A stretch of 64,000 nucleotides of DNA from Micromonospora sp. Llam0 (GCF_003751085.1 NZ_RJJY01000001.1:1550001-1614000), one strand, 5' to 3'. Positions 48,587-60,777 are shown, counted from the first letter of the stretch. Numbers and translations: made by a program. Notes: generated by a model not told the origin, from the sequence alone.

Positions 48587-50278
48587 ATGACCACAGCTGA
48601 GACGTCGATCACCCGGCGTACGGTGCGGGTGCCCTTCGCGGGTGGCCGCGAGGGTGAATGGCCGGTGACTCTCGCCCAGGGCAACGTCTTCGACTGGATG
48701 GGGTGGGAGGGCCACGGCGCGGTGTTCGCGCTCTACGCCGACCTGCCGGCCGGTCACACCGTCGACGAGGTACTCGACGCGGTCGGCGTTCTCGTGTCCC
48801 GGCACGAGGGGCTGCGGACGGTCTACGACACGAGCGCCGCCACCGGACGGACGCAGCGGGTGTTCCGTACCGGCCACATCGACGTGCTGCTGCTGGAGCT
48901 GGGGCCGGCGGCCGGGGACCGGACCCACATCACCGACCCGCCGGCACAGTTCGACCACGGTGGCGACTTCCCCGTCCGGATGGCGGTGGCCACCGACGCC
49001 GGGGTTCCGGTCCGGGCCGTGTTCGAGTTCTCCCACGTCGTCGCCGACCTGGTGGCGGCCGGCATCGTGCTGGACGAGTTGGTCGAACTCGTCGCCTCGT
49101 CCGAGCGCCAGGTAGGACCACCGATCTGGCAGCCCCCGGACCAGGCCGAGTACGAGCGCACGCCCGAGGCGAAACGGCGGATGGCGAAGACCCTGAACTA
49201 CTGGTCCAGGCAGCTGCATGAGCTTCCTGCCTGCCTGCTGTCGGTGCCGGCCCGCACATCGGGCCCACCGGAATTCAGGCTCGCGACGATGCGGTCCGTC
49301 CCGGTCGCCAGGGCGCTGCGGGAGGTGTCCGCGCGGACCCGGGTCACGCCGGCGACGGTCCTGGTCACCACCATGGCCACGCTGCTGTCCTGGTGGACCG
49401 ATACCGATCTGGCCGCGTTGGACACGCTCTACAGCAACCGGGCGTTGCCCCGGATGCGCAACTTCGTCGGCAGCATCGTGCAGAGCGCATTGGTCCCGTT
49501 CACCACCTCGCCCTCGTTCTACGAGACGCTGCGGCAGACCCACGCCGCGATCTTCAATGCCTACCAGTACGCCTACTTCGACGCCACTGCCGTCGCCGAG
49601 CTGGTCGAGTCGATCGGCGTGCAGCGGGGCTGCCCCCGGCACCGGGACCTGATCGTCAACGACATGAGCACCGGCCGGGGCGCGGCCTTCGACCGGCACG
49701 GTGGCGCGCGGTCCGACGTGACCGAGGTGACCAGCGGTCTGGAGACGACCACGGTGGATCCGATTCGGCTGACCATCCTGCAGACCGAGCCGACCGCGGT
49801 CCTCGGACTCACCTACGACGTGCGGCACGTGACCAACGACGAGGCGGCGGCGCTGCTCCGGTCACTGGAACGGATCCTGACCACGGCCGTGGAGCACGAC
49901 GTCGACGTCGACAAGCTCGGCGAGCTGGTCGAACTCGACCGGATCGAGCGCGACGCGGGGTGGGCGAAGGTGAACGCGTCCTGGATCGACGTGGGCTCGA
50001 TCGAGGCGACCCTGCGGGAGTCGGCCGACGACCCGACGGCCCGGGTGTTCGTCCGCACCGGTGTGGGCGGGGCCACCTCGCTGGTCGGGTATGCGGCACC
50101 GGTGGACCGGCGGACCGGTCCGCGTGAGCTGCACGCGGCGGTGATGGCCCGGCTGGGGGGTCGGCACGGGGTGACGGCACCGGATTCGTACGTCGTGTGT
50201 GCCAGAGCGCCACAGCGGCCGGAGAGCCTGCCCGGGTGGCAGGAGCAGCCGATCCGGAAGGCGGGGTCCGGCCGGTGA
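48587..50278 (+). CDS. free-standing condensation-like protein with A-subdomain-like tail
   Basis: 563 residues. Residues 15-455 have the condensation-domain fold pattern: VSRHEGLRTVYD, the active-site region FSHVVADL (149-155, where the usual HHxxxDG is SHxxxDL with the catalytic His150 kept), SNRALPRMRNFVGSIVQ and DVRHVTNDEAAALLRSLE. Residues 480-563 (VDVGSIEATLRES, LVGYAAP, ELHAAVMARLGG, LPGWQEQP) resemble the small C-terminal subdomain of adenylation domains but lack the NGKxDR lysine motif. The ATG at 48587 has CGGAGG upstream. As the cluster lacks a thioesterase, this protein could release the peptide by condensing it with an amine, alcohol or water. That role is inferred. Confidence 0.85.
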   Translation: MTTAETSITRRTVRVPFAGGREGEWPVTLAQGNVFDWMGWEGHGAVFALYADLPAGHTVDEVLDAVGVLVSRHEGLRTVYDTSAATGRTQRVFRTGHIDVLLLELGPAAGDRTHITDPPAQFDHGGDFPVRMAVATDAGVPVRAVFEFSHVVADLVAAGIVLDELVELVASSERQVGPPIWQPPDQAEYERTPEAKRRMAKTLNYWSRQLHELPACLLSVPARTSGPPEFRLATMRSVPVARALREVSARTRVTPATVLVTTMATLLSWWTDTDLAALDTLYSNRALPRMRNFVGSIVQSALVPFTTSPSFYETLRQTHAAIFNAYQYAYFDATAVAELVESIGVQRGCPRHRDLIVNDMSTGRGAAFDRHGGARSDVTEVTSGLETTTVDPIRLTILQTEPTAVLGLTYDVRHVTNDEAAALLRSLERILTTAVEHDVDVDKLGELVELDRIERDAGWAKVNASWIDVGSIEATLRESADDPTARVFVRTGVGGATSLVGYAAPVDRRTGPRELHAAVMARLGGRHGVTAPDSYVVCARAPQRPESLPGWQEQPIRKAGSGR

Positions 50279-50342
50279 CGAGGTGAACCCACCGACGTCG
50301 ATCGCCGCGCCCGTTGCCGTGCCGGTGGATACGCTGGATCTC

Positions 50343-50630
50343 ATGCCGAAGGCCATCTGGAACGGACTCGTGATCGCCGAGAGCGACGACACGGTCGTCG
50401 TCGAAGGAAACCACTACTTCCCCCGGTCGTCACTGCGCGACGACCTGGTGCGGGACTCCGACACTCACACCCACTGTCCGTGGAAGGGCGACGCCTCCTA
50501 CCTCAGTCTGGAACACGAGGGTCAGCGCAGCGCCGACGCGGTCTGGTACTACCCGGCACCGCTTCCGGCGGCCGAGATGGTCCGGGACCGGGTCGCCTTC
50601 TGGCGTGAGGTGGAGGTCGTCGACAGCTGA
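50343..50630 (+). CDS. DUF427 family protein
   Basis: 95-residue single-domain protein: MPKAIWNGLVIAESDD, VVVEGNHYFPRSSL and the family motif THCPWKGDASYLSL. DUF427 proteins are common in actinobacteria and have no settled function. The ATG at 50343 is the first start that gives only the family domain; frames open farther upstream overlap the C-like gene. It lies 64 bp after the NRPS cluster, but its general distribution suggests it is not part of the pathway. Confidence 0.88.
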   Translation: MPKAIWNGLVIAESDDTVVVEGNHYFPRSSLRDDLVRDSDTHTHCPWKGDASYLSLEHEGQRSADAVWYYPAPLPAAEMVRDRVAFWREVEVVDS

Positions 50631-50678
50631 CAGGCCGGGTGCGAGCCGTCAGGCGTCTGACGGGGTCGGGAAAGGGTC

Positions 50679-50707
50679 TTGTCGGCCCGGATGCATCCTG
50701 ATACCGT
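50679..50707 (+). promoter_or_regulatory. promoter of the arg operon, with ArgR-box-like sites
   Basis: -35 TTGTCG (50679-50684) and -10 TACCGT (50702-50707) with a 17-bp spacer. The spacer contains ATGCAT (50691-50696), and TGCATAGAAATGCG follows at 50712-50725, just before the ribosome-binding site. Repeated TGCAT words fit known actinomycete ARG boxes, and argR is encoded in the operon, so feedback by ArgR is likely. Confidence 0.6.
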
Positions 50708-50734
50708 CCTCTGCATAGAAATGCGGAGGTGGGT

Positions 50735-51754
50735 ATGGGCATCCGGGTCGCCGTCGCCGGCGCGAGCGGGTACGCCGGGGGAGAGCTGCTGCGACTGATC
50801 GCCGGGCACCCCGAACTGGACCTGGTCGCCGCCACGGCGCACAGCCAGGCGGGCGCTCCGGTCGCCGCCGTACACCCGCATCTGGCCGGCCTCGACCTGG
50901 TGTTCGTCGCCACCGATCCGACCGACCTGGCCGCCGCGGACCTGGTCTTCCTGGCCCTGCCACACGGCGAGTCGGCCGCGCTCGCCGCCACCCTGCCGGC
51001 CGACGTCAAGGTCGTCGACCTCGGTGCCGACCACCGGCTCGCCGACGCCGCCGCCTGGTCCCGTTACTACGGCGGCCAGCACGTCGGCGCCTGGGCGTAC
51101 GGGCTTCCGGAGCTACCCGGCCAGCGGGACCGGGTCGCCGCCGCCGACCGGGTCGCCGCCACCGGTTGCTACGCGGTCGCCACCACCCTGGCGCTCGCGC
51201 CGCTGATCGCCGCCGGAGTGGTCGCCCCCGACGACGTCGTGGTGGTCGCCGCCAGCGGTACGTCCGGCGCCGGCCGGTCCGCCAAGACCCACCTGCTGGC
51301 CAGCGAGGTGATGGGCAGCCTGTCGCCGTACAAGGTCGGCGCGCATCAGCACGTGCCGGAGATCAAGCAGGCCACCGGAGCGACCAGCCTGTCCTTCACC
51401 CCGGTGCTGGCTCCGATGCCGCGCGGCATCCTGGCCACGGTCACGGCCCGCCCGGCCGGCGGAGCCGGCACCGACCCGGCCACCGCCGCGCGCGAGGCGC
51501 TGACCGCCGGGTACGCCGACGAACCGTTCGTCCGCCTCCTGCCAGCCGGCACCTGGCCGGCCACCGCAGCGACTCTCGGATCCAACGCCTGCCACCTGCA
51601 GGTGACCACCGACGTCGACTCGGGACGGGTGATCGTGACCAGCGCCATCGACAACCTCGGCAAGGGTGCCGCCGGTCAGGCCGTACAGTGCGCCAACCTG
51701 ATGCTCGGCCTGCCGGAGACCACTGGCCTGACCGCCTTCGGGGTTTCGCCATGA
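50735..51754 (+). CDS. argC: N-acetyl-gamma-glutamyl-phosphate reductase
   Basis: NADPH-dependent third step of arginine synthesis. 339 residues with Rossmann start VAVAGASGYAGGELLRLI, catalytic cysteine in ATGCYAVATTLAL, and the substrate-binding HQHVPEIKQ. The ATG at 50735 has GCGGAGG 5 nt upstream; an in-frame GTG six bases earlier lies inside that site. First gene of argCJBDFRGH, overlapping argJ by 4 bp. Confidence 0.96.
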   Translation: MGIRVAVAGASGYAGGELLRLIAGHPELDLVAATAHSQAGAPVAAVHPHLAGLDLVFVATDPTDLAAADLVFLALPHGESAALAATLPADVKVVDLGADHRLADAAAWSRYYGGQHVGAWAYGLPELPGQRDRVAAADRVAATGCYAVATTLALAPLIAAGVVAPDDVVVVAASGTSGAGRSAKTHLLASEVMGSLSPYKVGAHQHVPEIKQATGATSLSFTPVLAPMPRGILATVTARPAGGAGTDPATAAREALTAGYADEPFVRLLPAGTWPATAATLGSNACHLQVTTDVDSGRVIVTSAIDNLGKGAAGQAVQCANLMLGLPETTGLTAFGVSP

Positions 51755-52941
51755 CGGTCACGGCTCCCCAGGGGTTCCGGGCGGCCGGGGTGGCCGCCGG
51801 GCTCAAAGCCAGCGGTGCGACCGACGTCGCTCTGGTCGTCAACGAGGGACCGGCGACCACCGCCGCCGGGGTGTTCACCGCCAACCGGGTGCAGGCCGCG
51901 CCGGTGCGGTGGAGCCGGCAGGTGCTGCGCGCCGGCAAACTGCGCGCGGTGGTGCTCAACTCCGGCGGGGCCAACGCGTGCACCGGGCCGGGCGGCTTCC
52001 AGGACACCCATGCCACCGCCGAACACGTCGCCACGACCCTCAGCGCGACAGGTGGCACGGACGTCGGGGCCGGTGAGGTCGCGGTCTGCTCGACCGGGCT
52101 GATCGGCGAACGGCTGCCGATGGACAAGCTGCTCGCCGGAGTGACCGCGGCGGTCACCGGGCTCTCCGTCGACGCCGGACCGGCCGCCGCCGAAGCGATC
52201 ATGACGACCGACACCCGGCCGAAGACGACCGTCGTCGACGGCGGCCCGGCCGGCACCGGCGGACAGGCCTGGCGGGTCGGCGGGATGGCCAAGGGCGCGG
52301 GCATGCTCGCCCCGTCCATGGCGACGATGCTCTGCGTACTGACCACCGACGCGTTCGCCGACGCCGCCGACCTGGCCGCCGCGCTGCGCGAGGCCTGCCG
52401 GACCACCTTCGACCGGATCGACTCCGACGGCTGCCTGTCCACCAACGACACGGTGCTGCTGCTGGCCAGCGGCGCCTCCGGGGTCACCCCGTCGGCCGGG
52501 GAGCTGACCGCCGCGGTCACCGCCGCCTGTGCCGACCTGGCCCGGCAACTGATCGCCGACGCCGAAGGTGCCAGCAAGGAGGCCGCCATCGAGGTGCTCG
52601 GCGCGGCCAGCGAGGCCGACGCGGTGCAGGTCGGCCGGGCGGTGGCCCGCAACAACCTGGTCAAGACCGCGCTGTTCGGCAACGACCCCAACTGGGGGCG
52701 GATCCTCGCGGCGGTCGGCACCACCAGCGCCACGTTCGACCCTGACCAGCTCGACGTGGCGATCAACGACGTGTGGATCTGCCGGGACGGGGCCGCCGCC
52801 GCGCCCCGCGACCAGGTCGACCTGACCGGCCGGCAGGTGCACATCCGTATCGACCTGAAGGCCGGCTCCGACACCGCGACCATCTGGACCAACGACCTGT
52901 CGCACGCGTACGTGCACGAGAACTCGGCGTACTCGACATGA
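51751..52941 (+). CDS. argJ: glutamate N-acetyltransferase / ornithine acetyltransferase
   Basis: Transfers acetyl from N-acetylornithine to glutamate, recycling the acetyl group. The 396-residue precursor is cleaved autocatalytically before the threonine in [21 protein letters not shown]. Other family stretches: [32 protein letters not shown] and [20 protein letters not shown]. The start ATG overlaps argC, the stop overlaps argB (ATGA). Whether it also makes N-acetylglutamate from acetyl-CoA cannot be told here. Confidence 0.96.
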   Translation: MTVTAPQGFRAAGVAAGLKASGATDVALVVNEGPATTAAGVFTANRVQAAPVRWSRQVLRAGKLRAVVLNSGGANACTGPGGFQDTHATAEHVATTLSATGGTDVGAGEVAVCSTGLIGERLPMDKLLAGVTAAVTGLSVDAGPAAAEAIMTTDTRPKTTVVDGGPAGTGGQAWRVGGMAKGAGMLAPSMATMLCVLTTDAFADAADLAAALREACRTTFDRIDSDGCLSTNDTVLLLASGASGVTPSAGELTAAVTAACADLARQLIADAEGASKEAAIEVLGAASEADAVQVGRAVARNNLVKTALFGNDPNWGRILAAVGTTSATFDPDQLDVAINDVWICRDGAAAAPRDQVDLTGRQVHIRIDLKAGSDTATIWTNDLSHAYVHENSAYST

Positions 52942-53858
52942 CGGATTCCCACGGACAGCTGAGCCGCGATCTCAGCCTCGCCCAGACCAAGGCCGCCACC
53001 CTGATCGAGGCGCTGCCCTGGCTGGCCCGCTTCCACGGGGCCACCGTGGTCGTCAAGTACGGCGGCAACGCCATGATCGACCCGCAGCTGCAGCGGGCCT
53101 TCGCCGCCGACATGGTCTTCCTGCGCTACGCCGGCATCCGACCGGTCGTGGTGCACGGCGGCGGGCCGCAGATCTCCAGCATGCTGCGCCGGCTCGGTAT
53201 CGCCAGCGAGTTCAAGGGCGGCCTGCGGGTCACCACCCCGGAAGCGATGGACGTGGTCCGGATGGTGCTCGTCGGCCAGGTCGGCCGGGAACTCGTCGGC
53301 CTGATCAACGAGCACGGGCCGTACGCCGTCGGACTGTCCGGCGAGGACGCCCACCTGTTCACCGCCGTCCGCCGGCCCGCCTGGGTCGACGGTGAGCCGG
53401 TCGATGTCGGCCAGGTCGGCGACGTCGACACGGTCAACCCGTCGGCGGTCGCCGACATCATCTCGGCCGGCCGGATTCCGGTGATCTCCACGGTCGCGCC
53501 CGACGTCGACGGCGTGCTGCACAACCTCAACGCCGACACAGCCGCCGCCGCGCTGGCCGTCGCGTTGCGGGCCCGTAAGCTGGTCGTGCTCACCGACGTG
53601 CCCGGCCTGTACGCCGACTGGCCCGACACCGCCAGCCTGATCAGCCGGATCGACGCCGACGACCTGGCCGACCTGCTGCCCACCCTCGCCGCCGGCATGG
53701 TGCCGAAGATGGAGGCCTGCCTGCGGGCGGTGCGCGGCGGGGTACCCGCCGCGCACGTGGTCGACGGCCGGGTGGCCCACTCCACATTGCTGGAGGTCTT
53801 CACCTCGGAGGGCTTCGGCACCATGGTCACCGATCCGACGAACGACGGGGAGTCCTGA
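52938..53858 (+). CDS. argB: acetylglutamate kinase
   Basis: Phosphorylates N-acetylglutamate; the usual arginine-inhibited step. 306 residues with [10 protein letters not shown] near the N terminus, [25 protein letters not shown] and [21 protein letters not shown]. The N-terminal helix ([22 protein letters not shown]) is the extension seen in arginine-sensitive hexameric kinases, so feedback inhibition is likely. It overlaps argJ by 4 bp and abuts argD. Confidence 0.96.
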   Translation: MTDSHGQLSRDLSLAQTKAATLIEALPWLARFHGATVVVKYGGNAMIDPQLQRAFAADMVFLRYAGIRPVVVHGGGPQISSMLRRLGIASEFKGGLRVTTPEAMDVVRMVLVGQVGRELVGLINEHGPYAVGLSGEDAHLFTAVRRPAWVDGEPVDVGQVGDVDTVNPSAVADIISAGRIPVISTVAPDVDGVLHNLNADTAAAALAVALRARKLVVLTDVPGLYADWPDTASLISRIDADDLADLLPTLAAGMVPKMEACLRAVRGGVPAAHVVDGRVAHSTLLEVFTSEGFGTMVTDPTNDGES

Positions 53859-56543
<2,685 letters not shown>

Positions 56544-56559
<16 letters not shown>

Positions 56560-56601
56560 ACCGCCCGACCACCCCCGCTGAACCGCCCGACCACCACCTG
56601 A
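56544..56601 (+). repeat. 20-22-bp tandem repeat across the argR stop
   Basis: Three imperfect units: CCCGACCACCACCTGAACCG (56544), a 22-bp variant (56564) and CCCGACCACCACCTGA (56586). The argR TGA is in the first, and TGA recurs in each. The remaining bases before argG carry its ribosome-binding site and are locally AT-rich. Confidence 0.88.
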
Positions 56602-56639
56602 TTTTCCGATACGCACATTCAACCGAGGAGCATCACATC

Positions 56640-57878
56640 ATGACTGAGCGGGTGGTACTCGCCTACTCCGGCGGCCTGGACACCTCGGTCGCCATTCCCT
56701 ATCTCGCCGGGGAACTCGGTGCCGAGGTGATCGCCGTCGCGGTCGACGTCGGCCAGGGCGGCGAGGACATGGACGTCATCCGGCAGCGGGCGCTCGACTG
56801 CGGCGCTGTCGAATCCGAGGTGGTCGACGCCCGGGACGAGTTCGCCGCAGACTTCTGCCTGCCGGCGCTGCGGGCCAACGCCCTCTACATGGACCGCTAT
56901 CCACTGGTGTCGGCGCTGAGCCGGCCGCTGATCGTCAAGCATCTGGTCGCGGCGGCCCGCAAGCACGGCGGCACCGTGGTGTCGCACGGCTGCACCGGCA
57001 AGGGCAACGACCAGGTCCGCTTCGAGGTCGGCATCGGCGCGCTCGCGCCGGAGCTGAAGGTCGTCGCCCCGGCCCGCGACTTCGCCTGGACCCGGGACAA
57101 GGCGATCGCGTTGGCCGAGGAGAAGGGGCTGCCGATCGACGTGTCGCACAAGTCGCCGTACTCGATCGACCAGAACCTGTGGGGCCGGGCGGTGGAGACC
57201 GGCTTCCTGGAGGACATCTGGAACGCCCCGATCGAGGACCTGTACTCCTACACCGCCGACCCGGCCGCGCCGCGCGACGCCGACGAGGTGACCATCACCT
57301 TCGATGCCGGCGTGCCGGTGGCGGTCGACGGCGAGACGGTCAGCCCGTACCAGGCGGTGGTGGAGCTCAACCGGCGCGCCGGCGCGCAGGGCATCGGGCG
57401 GCTGGACATGGTCGAGGACCGGCTCGTCGGGATCAAGAGCCGCGAGGTGTACGAGGCACCGGGCGCGATCGCGTTGATCACCGCCCACCAGGAGCTGGAG
57501 AACGTCACCGTGGAGCGCGAGGTGGCCCGGTTCAAGCGGACCGTGGACCAGCGCTGGGGCGAGCTGGTCTACGACGGCCTGTGGTTCTCCCCGCTCAAGC
57601 AGGCCCTCGACGCGTTCATCGACGAGACGCAGGGGCACGTCACCGGTGAGGTCCGGATGGTGCTGCACGGCGGCCGGCCGGTCGTCGTCGGCCGGCGTTC
57701 CGACGCCAGCCTGTACGACTTCAACCTGGCCACCTACGACACCGGTGACACCTTCGACCAGAGCCAGGCGAAGGGCTTCGTGCAGCTGTGGGGGCTGTCC
57801 AGTCGGCTGGCCACCGCCCGCGACACCCGGCTCGCCGGCCCCGGTGGGCAAACCCGGCTGCCCGGCTCGCAGGCCTGA
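56640..57878 (+). CDS. argG: argininosuccinate synthase
   Basis: ATP-dependent joining of citrulline and aspartate. 412 residues with the N-type ATP loop [28 protein letters not shown], and the citrulline-binding region [13 protein letters not shown]. The ribosome-binding site is GAGGAG, 10 nt before the ATG. An 80-bp spacer separates it from argR, the largest gap in the operon, so it may have extra promoter activity. The last 20 residues are a disordered tail. Confidence 0.96.
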   Translation: MTERVVLAYSGGLDTSVAIPYLAGELGAEVIAVAVDVGQGGEDMDVIRQRALDCGAVESEVVDARDEFAADFCLPALRANALYMDRYPLVSALSRPLIVKHLVAAARKHGGTVVSHGCTGKGNDQVRFEVGIGALAPELKVVAPARDFAWTRDKAIALAEEKGLPIDVSHKSPYSIDQNLWGRAVETGFLEDIWNAPIEDLYSYTADPAAPRDADEVTITFDAGVPVAVDGETVSPYQAVVELNRRAGAQGIGRLDMVEDRLVGIKSREVYEAPGAIALITAHQELENVTVEREVARFKRTVDQRWGELVYDGLWFSPLKQALDAFIDETQGHVTGEVRMVLHGGRPVVVGRRSDASLYDFNLATYDTGDTFDQSQAKGFVQLWGLSSRLATARDTRLAGPGGQTRLPGSQA

Positions 57879-57886
57879 CCCCGACA

Positions 57887-59350
57887 ATGGTCGCCGTGGA
57901 CGACAAGAGCCTGACCGAGAACACCGCCAGCCCGAACCGCACCAGCCTGTGGGGTGGCCGCTTCGCCGGCGGGCCGGCCGAGGCGCTGGCCCGGTTGTCG
58001 GTCAGCGTCCAGTTCGACTGGCGCCTGGCCCCGTACGACATCGCCGGCTCCCGGGCGCACGCCCGGGTGCTGGCCGCCGCCGGCCTGCTCGACCCGGACG
58101 AACTGGGCCGGATGCTGGCCGCGTTGGACGACCTGGAGGCGGCCTGCGCCTCCGGGTCGTTCCGGCCGACCGTGGACGACGAGGACGTGCACACCGCGCT
58201 GGAACGCGGCCTGCTGGAGCGGCTCGGCTCGCTCGGCGGCAAGCTGCGCGCCGGCCGGTCCCGCAACGACCAGGTCGCCACCGACCTGCGGCTGTATCTG
58301 CGTGACCACGCCCGTGGCCTGGCCGCCCAGCTGGTCGAGCTGGCCGGTGCCCTGGTCGAGCAGGCCGAGCGGCACCTGGAGACCCCGGCGCCGGGGATGA
58401 CCCACGTGCAGCACGCCCAGCCGGTGACGTTCGGGCACTGGCTGCTGGCCCACGTCCACCCGCTGCTGCGCGACCTGGAGCGGTTGCGCGACTGGGACGC
58501 CCGTACCTCGGTGTCGCCGTTGGGCGCCGGCGCGCTGGCCGGCTCGGGCCTTCCGCTGGATCCGGTCGCGGTCGCCAAGGAGCTGGGGTTCCGGACCTCG
58601 TTCGCCAACTCGATGGACGCGGTCGCCGACCGGGACTTCGCCGCCGAGTTCCTCTTCGTCACCGCGATGGTCGGGGTGCACCTGTCCCGGCTGGGGGAGG
58701 AGGTGGTGCTCTGGACCTCGCAGGAGTTCGGCTGGGTGGAGCTGGACGACGCCTTCGCCACCGGGTCGTCGATCATGCCGCAGAAGAAGAACGCCGACAT
58801 CGCCGAGCTGGCCCGGGGCAAGTCCGGCCGTCTCGTCGGCGGGCTGGTGGCGGTGCTGACCATGCTCAAGGGGCTGCCGCTGACCTACGACCGGGACATG
58901 CAGGAGGACAAGGAGCCGGCGTTCGACGCCGTCGACACCCTGCAACTGCTGCTGCCGGCCCTGGCGGGGATGATCTCCACCATGACGGTACGGGTGGACC
59001 GGCTCGCCGCCGCCGCCCCGGCCGGGTTCACCCTGGCCACCGAGGTGGCGGACTGGCTGGTCCGCAAGGGTGTGCCGTTCCGGGACGCACACGAGGTCAC
59101 CGGCAAGCTGGTAGCGCTCTGCTCGGCCCGGGAGTGCGCGCTCAACGAGGTCTCCGACGATGACCTGCGGCTGGTCAGCGAGCACCTGGACGCCGGCGTC
59201 CGGGACGTGCTCTCGGTACGGTCGGCGCTCGCGGTGCGGACCACGCCGGGTTCGACCGGCCCCGGTCCGGTGTCCGACCAGTTGGTTGCCGTGACCGAGC
59301 AGCTGTCCGGGTGGCGGCGGTGGGCGGCGGAGTCGGTGGTGCCCCGCTGA
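57887..59350 (+). CDS. argH: argininosuccinate lyase
   Basis: Last step: splits argininosuccinate to arginine and fumarate. 487 residues of the fumarase/aspartase superfamily, with TSLWGGRFAGGPAEAL, the LRAGRSRNDQVATDLRL block, THVQHAQPVTFGHW and the signature GSSIMPQKKNADIAEL. ATG at 57887; a GTG nine bases later is also possible. An upstream start would run back into argG and is unlikely. It lies 8 bp after argG. Confidence 0.96.
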   Translation: MVAVDDKSLTENTASPNRTSLWGGRFAGGPAEALARLSVSVQFDWRLAPYDIAGSRAHARVLAAAGLLDPDELGRMLAALDDLEAACASGSFRPTVDDEDVHTALERGLLERLGSLGGKLRAGRSRNDQVATDLRLYLRDHARGLAAQLVELAGALVEQAERHLETPAPGMTHVQHAQPVTFGHWLLAHVHPLLRDLERLRDWDARTSVSPLGAGALAGSGLPLDPVAVAKELGFRTSFANSMDAVADRDFAAEFLFVTAMVGVHLSRLGEEVVLWTSQEFGWVELDDAFATGSSIMPQKKNADIAELARGKSGRLVGGLVAVLTMLKGLPLTYDRDMQEDKEPAFDAVDTLQLLLPALAGMISTMTVRVDRLAAAAPAGFTLATEVADWLVRKGVPFRDAHEVTGKLVALCSARECALNEVSDDDLRLVSEHLDAGVRDVLSVRSALAVRTTPGSTGPGPVSDQLVAVTEQLSGWRRWAAESVVPR

Positions 59351-59373
59351 CCTGGTCACCGGCCGGGTCCGGG

Positions 59374-59709
59374 TCACCGGGTGGGCGGCGGGAACCGGTA
59401 GGCCCGCTCCACCCGGGCCACGTGCACCGCGAAACTGGCGTACCACCGGGCCCGGCCGTCGGCCTGGGCGATCAGATGCTCGACGTGTCGACGCCAGGCG
59501 ACGATCGACTCCTCGTCACGCCAGTAGGAGACGGTGATGCCGACCCCGGCTGGGTCCCGGGCACTGTCCACGCCCAGGAAGCCCGGCTGCGCGGCGGCGA
59601 GTTCCAGCATTCGGCGGGCGGTGGTCGCGTAGCCGTGGTCGTCGTCGGTGCGGGTGGAGGTGAAGACCACCAGGTAGTACGGCGGTGGCGGGGTGTCGGC
59701 GGGACTCAT
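59374..59709 (-). CDS. antibiotic biosynthesis monooxygenase (ABM) domain protein
   Basis: 111-residue protein with the small ferredoxin-like ABM fold: YYLVVFTSTRT, GFLGVDSARDPAGVGITVSYWRDEESIVAWRRHVEHLIAQ and WYASFAVHVARVERAY. Many such proteins are heme-degrading or quinol oxygenases; many others have no known activity. The ATG at 59709 gives the compact domain; an in-frame start 78 bp upstream would add a low-complexity, His/Ala/Gln-rich leader. It converges with argH and is divergent from the glycosylase gene. Confidence 0.85.
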   Translation of the reverse strand: MSPADTPPPPYYLVVFTSTRTDDDHGYATTARRMLELAAAQPGFLGVDSARDPAGVGITVSYWRDEESIVAWRRHVEHLIAQADGRARWYASFAVHVARVERAYRFPPPTR

Positions 59710-59777
59710 CGGTCGCTCCCGGGCGGTGGTGTGCTGGGTCGCTGCGCCATGCTGCGCCGCTGTGCTGTGCTGGCACC

Positions 59778-60431
59778 ATGAGACCACCCGCGCCGGTCGG
59801 CGATCTCGCGACGGTGCTCGCCGGACCGGTCGACGTCGCGGCCCGCGCGTTGCTGGGTTGCCGGGTCGCCGTCGGCGACGTCGAGGTCCGGCTCACCGAG
59901 GTCGAGGCGTACGCCGGGGTCGGCGCGGATCCCGCCTCGCACGCCCACCGGGGCCGTACGCCGCGCAACGCCCCGATGTTCGGGCCGCCCGGTCAGCTGT
60001 ACGTCTACTTCAGCTACGGGATGCACTGGTGCGGCAACGTGGTCACCGGCCCGCCGGGACAGGCGGCGGCGGTGCTGCTGCGGGCCGGCGAGGTCGTCGC
60101 CGGGCACGGGTCCGCCCGGCGGCGGCGTGGCCTGCGGGTGCCGGACCGGGACCTGGCCCGTGGTCCGGCCCGGCTGATGGCCGCGCTCGGGCTGGACGGC
60201 ACGGCGAACGGTACGTCGGTGCTCGACGGCACCGGCCCGGTGTCGCTGACGCCACCGCCGGCGCCGGTCCCGGCGGGAGCTGTCCGGACCGGCCCCCGGG
60301 TGGGGGTGGGCGCGGCCCCGCACACGCCGTGGCGCTTCTGGTTGGCCGGCGAGCCGACGGTCAGCGCGTACCGCCGGGCCGCTCCTCGGCCGCGCGGCGG
60401 CCGGGCCGGGTCACCGAACGTGACCGGATGA
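59778..60431 (+). CDS. DNA-3-methyladenine glycosylase (Mpg/AAG type)
   Basis: Excises alkylated purines in base excision repair. 217 residues with AARALLGCRVAVGDVEVRLTEVEAYAG (catalytic Glu of EVEAY), HRGRTPRNAPMFGPPGQLYVYFSYGMHWC with the intercalating tyrosine region, and RGPARLMAALGL near the C-terminal half. The C terminus (WRFWLAGEPTVSAYR) is typical. It starts 68 bp from the divergent ABM gene, so both may share one regulatory stretch. Confidence 0.94.
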   Translation: MRPPAPVGDLATVLAGPVDVAARALLGCRVAVGDVEVRLTEVEAYAGVGADPASHAHRGRTPRNAPMFGPPGQLYVYFSYGMHWCGNVVTGPPGQAAAVLLRAGEVVAGHGSARRRRGLRVPDRDLARGPARLMAALGLDGTANGTSVLDGTGPVSLTPPPAPVPAGAVRTGPRVGVGAAPHTPWRFWLAGEPTVSAYRRAAPRPRGGRAGSPNVTG

Positions 60432-60457
60432 CGGGAGATCGCTGCGGCGGCGGGCGG

Positions 60458-60721
60458 TCAGCCGGCGCGGCGCGACGGCTGCTCCGCCCACGGCAGCAGG
60501 CCGTCCTCGACGGCCCGCCGGGCAAGCTCCAGTTTCGTCTGGGCCGGGCGGCCGGCGGCGTACTTGCGCTTGACCCGCTCGAGGTACTGCTTCGCGGTGC
60601 CGAGACCGACGCCGACGCGACGGGCGGAGGCGACCATGGTCAGCCCGGACAGGTAGGCGACAAGCACTGCGGTCTCCTGTCGGGAGAGCCGTGGACCGGG
60701 GTGGTACGAGGGCTCGGACAC
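60458..60721 (-). CDS. small LuxR-type helix-turn-helix protein
   Basis: 87 residues consisting almost only of a GerE/LuxR DNA-binding domain: LSRQETAVLVAYLSGLTMVASARRVGVGLGTAKQYLERVKRKYAAG. No receiver or other sensor domain is present. The GTG start has GGAGG 6 nt upstream on the coding strand, so it looks like a real gene and not a fragment. Short LuxR-type proteins may act alone or compete with larger regulators. Operator-like repeats lie just upstream. Confidence 0.82.
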   Translation of the reverse strand: MSEPSYHPGPRLSRQETAVLVAYLSGLTMVASARRVGVGLGTAKQYLERVKRKYAAGRPAQTKLELARRAVEDGLLPWAEQPSRRAG

Positions 60722-60738
60722 GGGCGACCTCCGGAGCT

Positions 60739-60777
60739 GTTGACTCTGGAAGAGTAGGCAGTTGACTGTCAGTCAGG
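60739..60777. promoter_or_regulatory. operator-like repeats upstream of the small LuxR-type gene
   Basis: GTTGACT occurs at 60739-60745 and 60761-60767, exactly 22 bp apart (two helical turns). The second overlaps a perfect inverted repeat TGACT-GTC-AGTCA (60763-60775). The site is 18-56 bp from the gene's start, where an autoregulatory operator would be expected. Confidence 0.45.
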
